DNA of 5,408 nt from Candidatus Jidaibacter sp. (GTDB lineage: Bacteria > Pseudomonadota > Alphaproteobacteria > Rickettsiales > Midichloriaceae): the NCBI GenBank assembly GCA_021298045.1, contig JAJTHY010000131.1, positions 1-5,408 of the forward strand, in the 5' to 3' direction. Positions within the stretch are counted from its first letter, which is position 1. Each line of letters begins with the position of its first letter. Shown in pieces: positions 1 through 5,408 of the stretch. The notes under the pieces are model-generated. The model did no database searches and was not told the DNA's origin. It saw only the letters and a list, made by a program, of their open reading frames with translations. Position numbers and translations under genes: made by a program.

Positions 1-118
1 ATGGAGCGCCACATTCACAGCGAAGATTTTAGAGGTTTTTGCTTTAAATTACAAGGTATTAATTGAAGCTTTTATCCATGTTCGTGTTGTAACGCCGTTG
101 CTTCTGAATTTTAATGCG
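1..118. other. Unassigned left-edge stretch, no supported gene
   Basis: No gene can be supported here. A plus-strand frame is open from position 2 to a TGA at 137-139 (45 codons), reading as a hydrophobic peptide that ends ...NFNAVALCTK. It has no identifiable start inside the window, so it could only be the tail of a gene entering from the left. On the minus strand another frame runs from about 190 to a TAA at about 63-65 and reads as a basic peptide ending ...TNMDKSFN. Both frames cross into the RNA-like stretch that begins near 119, which makes either one doubtful as a gene. If the intron-like reading of 119-297 is right, this stretch is its 5' flank. An RBS, a start codon or a recognisable domain would be needed to call a gene, and none is seen. 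Confidence 0.3.
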
Positions 119-297
119 GTCGCCCTGTGTACAAAATGAGCTAGCAAGAAGAAACAATTTAGCTGAGATTACAAAACAAAGGTGAAGTGCAACACCTAAT
201 CTGGTAGGATACCAGAGGAGCTTGAGACCGTGTCAAAAAGTGTGTCTAAGAGGGCCAAATAGAAAAGACGGGAACCGTATGCTTTATGGTTTTGTCA
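119..297 (+). ncRNA. Possible group II intron 5' relic (partial domain I)
   Basis: This non-coding stretch has features expected of structured RNA. It begins GTCGCCCTGTG, close to the GTGCGCC-type 5' end of many bacterial group II introns but apparently one base short. Perfect short helices follow: AGCTA 139-143 with TAGCT 160-164, AGGTG 180-184 with CACCT 193-197, and CTGGTA 201-206 with TACCAG 210-215 around a GGA loop. TCTAAG (245-250) and TATGG (285-289) resemble the two strands of the 11-nucleotide GNRA-tetraloop receptor (CCUAAG and UAUGG) found in group II domain I. Hand-counted G+C over 181-290 is about 46%, above the surrounding genes. No reverse transcriptase or domain V/VI was found, and the stretch runs into the 3' end of the minus-strand gene at 284, so it would be a truncated, immobile remnant. 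An alternative is an unrelated structured RNA or chance. The group II reading is pattern recognition, not proven. Confidence 0.35.
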
Positions 298-709
298 TAA
301 AAACTGTTTCTACCAACCTTATCAATTTATTAAACCGGGTGTTGCGCGCTTCTTTTTTATTAAGCTCTGGAGGAACCCATTTGTTTGAGATTACATATCC
401 ATATCCACGCACTTTAACTATAAGATCTTTAACCCCATAGCTTACAAGCAATTTTTTAAAATTTGAGATATTTTTATCAAATTTTTTATTACCAGGATAC
501 TGTATTCCTATATCTTCAAAAGCTCTGGAAAAATCTTTATACCCAACTACATGTGGCCTTGATATGCATAAGAAATAGAGAATTGCAAAGTCCTCTTTTT
601 TTAAAAAGTAACATTGCGAATAAACGCCCTTGACTCCTAACCCTAAATTCTTAGGATTCAAAGTTATTAGAGTATCTGTTTCTATGTTATATAGTTGCCT
701 TGCACTCAT
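284..709 (-). CDS. Stand-alone winged-helix (OmpR/PhoB-type) DNA-binding protein
   Basis: This 141-residue protein is probably a transcriptional regulator in the cytoplasm. Residues about 34-110 fit the OmpR/PhoB-type winged-helix domain: a LKKEDFAILYFL first helix (36-47), a second helix near 57-67, a basic recognition-helix region (75-90, KKFDKNISNFKKLL), and the characteristic C-terminal wing IVKVRGYGYVIS (97-108), in which RGxGY is the hallmark. There is no receiver domain with a phosphorylatable Asp, and no membrane segment as in CadC or ToxR, so no input domain is visible. The roughly 30-residue tail after the wing is basic and unassigned. The ATG at 709-707 is preceded by AGCAGG about 7 bases upstream, a reasonable ribosome binding site. 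The gene diverges from the TPR-dsbD operon with a 24-bp gap between start codons, which suggests local control of that operon or of itself. Its stop codon lies inside the intron-like stretch. The fold call is fairly firm; the target is inference. Confidence 0.7.
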   Translation of the reverse strand: MSARQLYNIETDTLITLNPKNLGLGVKGVYSQCYFLKKEDFAILYFLCISRPHVVGYKDFSRAFEDIGIQYPGNKKFDKNISNFKKLLVSYGVKDLIVKVRGYGYVISNKWVPPELNKKEARNTRFNKLIRLVETVFMTKP

Positions 710-721
710 ATTATAACCTGC

Positions 722-727
722 TAATAT
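722..727 (+). promoter_or_regulatory. Candidate -10 box for a leaderless TPR-dsbD transcript
   Basis: TAATAT (4 of 6 matches to TATAAT) ends six bases before the ATG at 734, so transcription would begin at or very near the start codon. A weak TTGCAC (700-705) lies 16 bases upstream as a possible -35, inside the first codons of the divergent gene. No Shine-Dalgarno-like sequence lies in front of the ATG, which fits leaderless initiation. In an AT-rich genome such boxes arise easily by chance. Confidence 0.3.
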
Positions 728-733
728 TAACCG

Positions 734-3568
734 ATGATATCAGATTTATACAAAATACTAAGAAAAAAAATTAGAGCGGTTTATGCAGAGTTTTTTGTTG
801 CTATTTTTTTAATATCATTTGCTGCGTTTGCATATGCAGATGATATAGTTATTCGGCCAATCAAAACTGATTATGGCATCAAAGTTTACCTGGATAACTT
901 AAAGTCAGATTTTAATATTACTTATGAAAATTCATTACTTACATTACAGTTTAGCGATGATATGCAATATGAAAATCTCGGCGCTTTGAGCCAAAATGAT
1001 GATCTTGTCAAAAATATCATTCCAGAACATAAGCTGTTGAATATCTCATTGAAAGATAGGGCCGTTACCGTAGAAAAATTCACAGAAAACAACTCGCGTG
1101 GCTTTAACATTTATAAGTCTAAAGAACCGGCTCCTTTAAAATCAGAAGATATTTCTCGCAACATTCCAGTCTCCATTGAGAAGCTTGATGATATGGTAAG
1201 ATTTAAGTTTAATTGGGATATCCCAGTTGCCGCTGCAGTTTATGAGCGTGATGGTAGAATATGGACAATTTGGAATGCCAAAGCTACTATAAATTTAAAA
1301 GGCCCTACAAAGTTAGCGCAATTAGATATTACTCCAGATTCAACGTTTTGCGTAATAGATGACGAAGAAACTTTTAATAAATTCCCCAACCTTTTTGTTC
1401 GCAAAGAAGGTGAGGCTTGGATTGTGGAATTGCGCTCAAAACCAGCCAACAGCAATGATATTCAAGTAACATCTAGACCTAATGCTTCACCAGAACCTAG
1501 GGTTGATTTGGAGTTCAACTCTGCTGCTACTGAACCCGTAATGTTTGTTGATCCTTATGTGGGTGATAACTTAATTGTATTCCCCACTAAAGATGGATCA
1601 TTTGCAACTCATCTTGAACATACCTTTAGTGATTTTAAAATTAATAAAACTGCGCAAGGCGCGATGATACAGATTTATTCAGATCTAGTAAAAGCCGAGC
1701 CAAAAGGTAACACAGTGCAAATTCATTCCAAAAATAAACTTACTATCACAGCTAAAATGTTTGAAAAAAAAAGCAATGAGCTTAGGGAGTATGAACCGCT
1801 ACTTTATAGTGCAACTGATAAAAGCAGTATTATTGACATAATCAAATATGAAAATAATGGAGAAGACTTTACCCAAAAACAACTGGAATTACTAGCAGCT
1901 TTCAGAACGGCAAAAAGCGATGAAAGAAGGAATACACTGTATATAGAGCTGGCTAAATTTTATTTGGCTAATGGGTTTTATAAAGAAGCTTCTTTATCAT
2001 TGAAATTACTTAAGCAAGAAAATGATCTTTTATTAGAAAATTATAAAGTCAAGCTTTTAAATGCAACCATTTCATTCATGATGAGTGATTATCAACATGC
2101 TCATAAATTAGTGAGCTCTATAGATATGATAGATGTACCAGTTGCTCAGCGCAAAGAAGTGCGTTTCTGGCAGACAATTATCTCTTATCTTGTGGGTGGT
2201 GAGCAGCCATTTACTAAATTGCTAGACCCAGCATCATTTTATGAAAACCCTGCTAATAGCTTTGTTTCAGCGTACACTAATGCTTTACAATTAAGTGCTG
2301 GCTTTGTTATTGCAGAAAATAAGATTAAGAAAAAAGATTTATCTAGTGCAAAAAATCTACTGGATTACTTTAGCAACATCGTTTCAATGCCTCATGATAA
2401 AAATAGATTATCATTGATAAAGGCTAATTATTATGCCGCTACCTCTGAGAGAAAAAAAGCATATGATCAATGGGATTCATGTATTGATGATTTGGATGAT
2501 TTAATGAATCGCTCTCAATGCATCTTTAATAAAGCAAACTATCTATATTCAATTGGGCTTATGGAGAAAGCTTCTTATGTAGAAGAGCTAGAAACAATTA
2601 CAACAATTTGGCGAGGTGATGACCTTGAAGTATCAGCACTTAAAATACTAGGTGAAGTTTATTATGAAATGAAAGATTACATCAATGCAATGCGCTCTTG
2701 GAAAAAGATCTTAGACCATTACCCTTTTTCCCCAGAAGCTTTAGGACTTTCCAGCAAAGTAGGAGAGCTTTTTATTAACTTTTTCACTACTGGTTTGGAT
2801 GAAAAAGTTTCTCATATGCAAGCTGTGGCTATCTTTTATGAATTTGAAAAATTAATCCCAATAGGAGATGTGGGAGATAGCATTGTCATAAGATTCTCCG
2901 AACATTTAATTCAATTAGATTTATTAGACAAAGCTGCTTCATTATTAAAACACCAGGTATTACATAGGCTAAAAGGCTATAAACGTGAGATGGTTATTAA
3001 TAAGTTAGCTAATATATACATTTTGAATAAAAGGCCAGAACTTGCCATTGATATAATAGAGGCCGGAGATTTAATGGAAGAGTTACCAGATGATATAGCT
3101 AACCAAAGAAAATACATACTAGCAACAGCTCATTATGAAAATGATGAGGACAGTAAAGCATTAGATGTACTTGGTGAAGATTTATCCAGCGAAGCAGACG
3201 AAATTAAAGCTAATATTTATTGGCGAGAAAAGGATTGGAAAGAATTTAATAAATTTGTTGAACCAAGAATTTATAGCATCAGAGATAAAAAAGATGAGTT
3301 ATCTAACGAAGATGCCATTAAGGTTTTAAAACTAACCATTTCCTATTTGATATTGGAAGAAAAAAAGCTTGCTATTAACTTATTAAAAGACTTTAAAGAT
3401 AGGATGCCAAAGAGAAACATTAATACTGATTTCATGCAAATCCTAGGCGACACCTACAATATTATTGATGACAACAGCATCTTAGCGCTCAAATCCTTAG
3501 CCACCATAGAAGGGCAAGTACAAAAGTTAATAGAATTTTTAAAGGCTAACCAGCAATATGATAATTAG
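734..3568 (+). CDS. Exported TPR-repeat protein of alphaproteobacterial type
   Basis: This 944-residue protein is predicted to be secreted to the periplasm. It has a long basic n-region (residues 1-19), a hydrophobic core FFVAIFLISFAAFA (20-33) and a likely signal peptidase I site after AYA (33-35). Residues 36-345 form three beta-rich segments (about 38-130, 147-237 and 256-340). The third holds DPYVGDNLIVFP (273-284) and a TAQGAMIQ block (306-313) that resemble conserved motifs of large alphaproteobacterial TPR proteins. From about 380 to 930 the protein is helical, with recognisable TPRs at 402-428, 634-667 (the clearest), 754-776 and 865-890, and a conserved-looking IYWREKDW block (828-835). 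TPR solenoids act as protein-binding scaffolds; no enzymatic motif is seen. An in-frame TAA lies two codons before the ATG, and no other ATG, GTG or TTG precedes the signal sequence, so the start is firm despite the lack of an RBS. It overlaps dsbD by 11 bp. The cellular role is unknown. Confidence 0.88.
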   Translation: MISDLYKILRKKIRAVYAEFFVAIFLISFAAFAYADDIVIRPIKTDYGIKVYLDNLKSDFNITYENSLLTLQFSDDMQYENLGALSQNDDLVKNIIPEHKLLNISLKDRAVTVEKFTENNSRGFNIYKSKEPAPLKSEDISRNIPVSIEKLDDMVRFKFNWDIPVAAAVYERDGRIWTIWNAKATINLKGPTKLAQLDITPDSTFCVIDDEETFNKFPNLFVRKEGEAWIVELRSKPANSNDIQVTSRPNASPEPRVDLEFNSAATEPVMFVDPYVGDNLIVFPTKDGSFATHLEHTFSDFKINKTAQGAMIQIYSDLVKAEPKGNTVQIHSKNKLTITAKMFEKKSNELREYEPLLYSATDKSSIIDIIKYENNGEDFTQKQLELLAAFRTAKSDERRNTLYIELAKFYLANGFYKEASLSLKLLKQENDLLLENYKVKLLNATISFMMSDYQHAHKLVSSIDMIDVPVAQRKEVRFWQTIISYLVGGEQPFTKLLDPASFYENPANSFVSAYTNALQLSAGFVIAENKIKKKDLSSAKNLLDYFSNIVSMPHDKNRLSLIKANYYAATSERKKAYDQWDSCIDDLDDLMNRSQCIFNKANYLYSIGLMEKASYVEELETITTIWRGDDLEVSALKILGEVYYEMKDYINAMRSWKKILDHYPFSPEALGLSSKVGELFINFFTTGLDEKVSHMQAVAIFYEFEKLIPIGDVGDSIVIRFSEHLIQLDLLDKAASLLKHQVLHRLKGYKREMVINKLANIYILNKRPELAIDIIEAGDLMEELPDDIANQRKYILATAHYENDEDSKALDVLGEDLSSEADEIKANIYWREKDWKEFNKFVEPRIYSIRDKKDELSNEDAIKVLKLTISYLILEEKKLAINLLKDFKDRMPKRNINTDFMQILGDTYNIIDDNSILALKSLATIEGQVQKLIEFLKANQQYDN
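745..750 (-). promoter_or_regulatory. Candidate -10 box for the winged-helix gene
   Basis: On the minus strand this reads TATAAA, preceded directly by TTTG. It would place the transcript start near 738 and give a leader of about 28 bases before the ATG at 709, long enough to include the AGCAGG ribosome binding site. No good -35 is seen. If real, the promoter lies inside the first codons of the divergent TPR gene and overlaps its control region, so one bound regulator could affect both directions. Confidence 0.25.
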
Positions 3569-5222
3569 ATCTGGAATTTTGTTTTTACTACTTTGGCTAA
3601 GTGCTTTTGTTGCTGCAGCAAAAGAGAAAAGCCATATTGAATACCAGTTCTATACTGAGAATGATAAATTAATTATCAGGGCACATGCAGAACCTGGATG
3701 GAAAGTTTACGCCAATAATCCTGGGGATATTGGGACGCCTTTCTCACTAACGCTGAAAAATATTAGCAATTTAAATTCTTATAAAATAATTTGGCCAGAA
3801 TATGAAACCTTTACGGAAGTGGCAGGCGATGAAAATTTAACAATAAATTATTATGAAGATACTTTTATATTAGAGTTGGAACCCTCTAAGGAAAATCAGG
3901 CAATTCCAGCGAAATTCGATCTATATATGCACTTTGGGCTGTGTAAAGATATGTGTTTGAATGAGAAGAGATCTTTTCAAATTAGCTTGAGCGATGAGCT
4001 AATAGTAAAAGAAATTCATCCAGAAAACACCAAACAGAAGCCTCACAAGCAAAACTTTTTGCAGATAATTGTATTCGCATGTTTTGGCGGCTTGATATTG
4101 AATTTCATGCCTTGTGTTCTACCAGTGCTTGGAATCAAAATATTAACACTCGCAAGATCCCGCGAAAGCAAAGGGTTAAGCTTTGCTACATCTATAGGGA
4201 TTTTAATAAGCTTTATAACTATAGGCCTAATTACAGTTATACTTAAATTTATGGGTGAGAAAATAGGCTGGGGATTACAATTTCAAAATGAATTCTTTCT
4301 TCTAGCTTTGATAATGCTTTTATTGGCTATGGCTAGCAATTATTATGGCGACTATGAAATATCTCTTCCCAGAAAATTTTCTGGCTTTGCAAATCTCCAT
4401 TTAAAAAATGAGTACTTAAATAGCTTTTTAAGCGGTGTAATCTCAGTAATTTTGGCTACCCCCTGCACTGCCCCATTCCTAAGCACAGCACTCGCATTTG
4501 CTTTAGCGGGGAGTTATATAGAAATATTAACCACTTTCTTCTTTATTGGCGTTGGGATGGCCTCACCTTTTTTATTAGTGCTGTTTGTACCAGGAGTTTT
4601 AAAAGCACTCCCTAAACCAGGACCTTGGATGTTGAAGCTTAAGAAGATTTTCGCTTTATTTTTTATTGCAACAGCTACCTGGTTACTGAGCATAATGTAT
4701 ATAAAGGTTAGCATCTATTGGATTGCAGCATTCTTATTGAGTTGCCTTGCCCTGCGCTTTTATCTTAAGAAGGTTAAGTCTTCTATGAAAATAAAGGCTT
4801 TCATTACCTTAGGCTTGTTAAGCTTCCTTTCTCTGTACTTGTTGGAATATAAAGCACACATACCTGCAAATGAAAGTGCGCATTGGGAAATTTTTTCATC
4901 AGAGCGTCTGGAAAAAGAAATTGCAGCTGGCAAGATTGTAATAGTAAATGTAACTGCAAAGTGGTGCTTAACTTGTAAGCTTAATGAGCTTAGAGTGCTG
5001 GATAATAAAGAGATTATATCTAAACTAAAAGATGCCAATGTGATTATGTTAAAGGCAGATTATACTTTTAAAAATCATGATATTCATGAATTTATAAAAC
5101 ATCACAATAGATCTGGTATACCTCTTACAGTTATATATGGCCCAAATAATAAAAATGGCATAGTGCTTAATGAAATATTAGATACTGTAAACCTTTTAAA
5201 TTCACTTGAAATTGTTGAGTGA
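3558..5222 (+). CDS. dsbD: Thiol:disulfide interchange protein DsbD
   Basis: DsbD moves electrons from cytoplasmic thioredoxin across the inner membrane to periplasmic thiol proteins (isomerases, cytochrome c maturation or peroxide-reducing partners). All three modules are present. A signal peptide (1-21) precedes an immunoglobulin-like N-terminal domain (about 22-150) with the GWKVYANNPGD motif and the redox pair C129/C133 (CKDMC). The membrane domain (about 166-430) has eight likely helices and the paired cysteines C186 in LNFMPCVLPV and C303 in ATPCTAPF. The C-terminal thioredoxin domain (about 440-554) has WCLTC (C470/C473) and the cis-proline loop GIP (P522). Every expected catalytic cysteine is intact. 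At 554 residues it is close to E. coli DsbD (565). The CxxxC pair and NPGD motif are closer to ScsB-like or DsbC-corrector-type N-termini than to E. coli. The ATG lies inside the end of the TPR gene (11-bp overlap), indicating translational coupling; AAAGG at 3541-3545 is a distant possible RBS. Confidence 0.94.
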   Translation: MIIRSGILFLLLWLSAFVAAAKEKSHIEYQFYTENDKLIIRAHAEPGWKVYANNPGDIGTPFSLTLKNISNLNSYKIIWPEYETFTEVAGDENLTINYYEDTFILELEPSKENQAIPAKFDLYMHFGLCKDMCLNEKRSFQISLSDELIVKEIHPENTKQKPHKQNFLQIIVFACFGGLILNFMPCVLPVLGIKILTLARSRESKGLSFATSIGILISFITIGLITVILKFMGEKIGWGLQFQNEFFLLALIMLLLAMASNYYGDYEISLPRKFSGFANLHLKNEYLNSFLSGVISVILATPCTAPFLSTALAFALAGSYIEILTTFFFIGVGMASPFLLVLFVPGVLKALPKPGPWMLKLKKIFALFFIATATWLLSIMYIKVSIYWIAAFLLSCLALRFYLKKVKSSMKIKAFITLGLLSFLSLYLLEYKAHIPANESAHWEIFSSERLEKEIAAGKIVIVNVTAKWCLTCKLNELRVLDNKEIISKLKDANVIMLKADYTFKNHDIHEFIKHHNRSGIPLTVIYGPNNKNGIVLNEILDTVNLLNSLEIVE

Positions 5223-5234
5223 TTGCTGTAAAAG
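5206..5234 (+). promoter_or_regulatory. Candidate tRNA-Leu promoter within the dsbD 3' end
   Basis: TTGAAA (5206-5211, 5 of 6 matches to the -35 consensus) is followed after 17 bases by TAAAAG (5229-5234, 4 of 6 matches to -10). Transcription would start near 5241, leaving an 8-9 base leader before the tRNA at 5250. The spacing is ideal but the -10 is weak. The tRNA could equally be read through from dsbD, as no terminator lies between them. Confidence 0.3.
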
Positions 5235-5249
5235 GTATGCGATGGTTAA

Positions 5250-5337
5250 GCCTTTGTGGTGGAATTGGTAGACGCGGTAGACTCAAAATCTACTATCTTT
5301 CAAAGATGTGCCGGTTCGAGTCCGGCCAAAGGCACCA
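5250..5337 (+). tRNA. tRNA-Leu (anticodon CAA)
   Basis: The gene folds into a complete class II tRNA. The acceptor stem GCCTTTG (5250-5256) pairs perfectly with CAAAGGC (5327-5333), followed by discriminator A and a genomically encoded CCA (5335-5337). The anticodon stem GTAGA/TCTAC (5277-5281 with 5289-5293) encloses the loop CTCAAAA, giving anticodon CAA at 5284-5286, which reads UUG leucine codons. A long variable arm (about 5294-5309) contains the self-complementary ATCTTT/AAGAT, as expected for leucine tRNAs. The T arm GCCGG-TTCGAGT-CCGGC (5310-5326) is intact, and the D region carries GGTAGACGCG. It sits 27 bp after dsbD on the same strand. tRNA genes are frequent integration sites, but no integrase or att repeat is visible in the short flank present. 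Confidence 0.97.
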
Positions 5338-5351
5338 TATGTAAATGTAGT

Positions 5352-5408
5352 TTATATACTCTGATCCTGCTGCATTTCTTCAACCAACTGATGGTTAGCT
5401 ATATAATC
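5352..5408 (-). CDS. C-terminal end of a convergent gene (partial)
   Basis: On the minus strand, one frame is open from the window edge for 18 codons to a TAA at 5354-5352. It reads as a hydrophilic, helix-prone peptide ending ...LVEEMQQDQSI, a composition typical of a real protein C-terminus. The product is not recognisable from so few residues. If real, it converges on the tRNA-Leu gene with only 14 bp between them. The shortness means an open frame could be chance, so confidence is moderate. Confidence 0.45.
   Translation of the reverse strand, partial: DYIANHQLVEEMQQDQSI

Noticed and set aside
221..250. Group II intron domain V around GAGCTTGAGACCGTG
   Set aside because: The text resembles the start of domain V, but the 3' strand does not pair to form the required 34-nucleotide hairpin, so only a domain I reading was kept.
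222..440. 72-codon plus-strand open frame starting at a TTG
   Set aside because: Most of it is antisense to the winged-helix gene, its start lies in the RNA-like stretch, and the peptide has no recognisable pattern.
710..715. Perfect TATAAT on the minus strand directly before the ATG of the winged-helix gene
   Set aside because: As a -10 it would start transcription downstream of that ATG, excluding both the start codon and its AGCAGG site; chance in AT-rich sequence is likelier.
922..1455. Minus-strand open frames at 922-1110 and 1240-1455
   Set aside because: Both lie wholly inside the well-supported TPR gene and show no RBS or domain; they are shadows.
4514..5038. Minus-strand open frames at 4514-4714 and 4760-5038
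   Set aside because: Both are antisense to the membrane and thioredoxin parts of dsbD, whose catalytic motifs are intact in the plus frame.
5250..5337. tRNA-Leu as an attachment site of an integrated element
   Set aside because: No integrase gene and no repeat of the tRNA 3' end are visible in the window.
5381..5397. Short inverted repeat AACCA/TGGTT after the tRNA as a terminator
   Set aside because: The stem has only five pairs, no T-run follows on either strand, and it lies within the likely convergent coding end.

Overview
This window is AT-rich (roughly one third G+C by eye) and its gene content points to a low-GC alphaproteobacterium, probably of the Rickettsiales or a similar host-associated lineage. 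The main evidence is the large TPR protein, whose N-terminal and C-terminal conserved blocks resemble a TPR family I know from alphaproteobacteria. The assignment is by recognition only; no search was run.

Layout. Positions 1-283 hold no convincing gene. They are richer in G+C than the rest, contain several short perfect hairpins, and include a stretch (about 119-297) that resembles the 5' part of domain I of a bacterial group II intron, without any reverse transcriptase. On the minus strand, 284-709 encodes a small stand-alone winged-helix protein of the OmpR/PhoB DNA-binding type. Only 24 bp separate its start codon from that of a divergent plus-strand gene (734-3568) for an exported 944-residue protein with three beta-rich N-terminal segments and a long TPR solenoid. 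That gene overlaps by 11 bp with dsbD (3558-5222), which encodes a complete three-part thiol:disulfide interchange protein: a periplasmic N-terminal domain, an eight-helix membrane domain and a C-terminal thioredoxin domain. A tRNA-Leu(CAA) gene with an encoded CCA end follows 27 bp later (5250-5337). The right edge (5352-5408) looks like the 3' end of a convergent minus-strand gene.

How the parts may work together. The TPR gene and dsbD are almost certainly co-transcribed and translationally coupled. DsbD carries electrons from the cytoplasm to the periplasm, and the TPR protein is predicted to be periplasmic, so a shared role in envelope protein maturation or assembly is possible but is inference. 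The winged-helix protein is divergently transcribed from a very tight spacer, so any operator there would affect both directions. It is therefore a candidate local regulator of the TPR-dsbD operon.

Most of the window is ordinary chromosomal content. The parts most worth a second look are the structured intron-like relic at the left edge and the compact divergent control region, where the TPR transcript may be leaderless.
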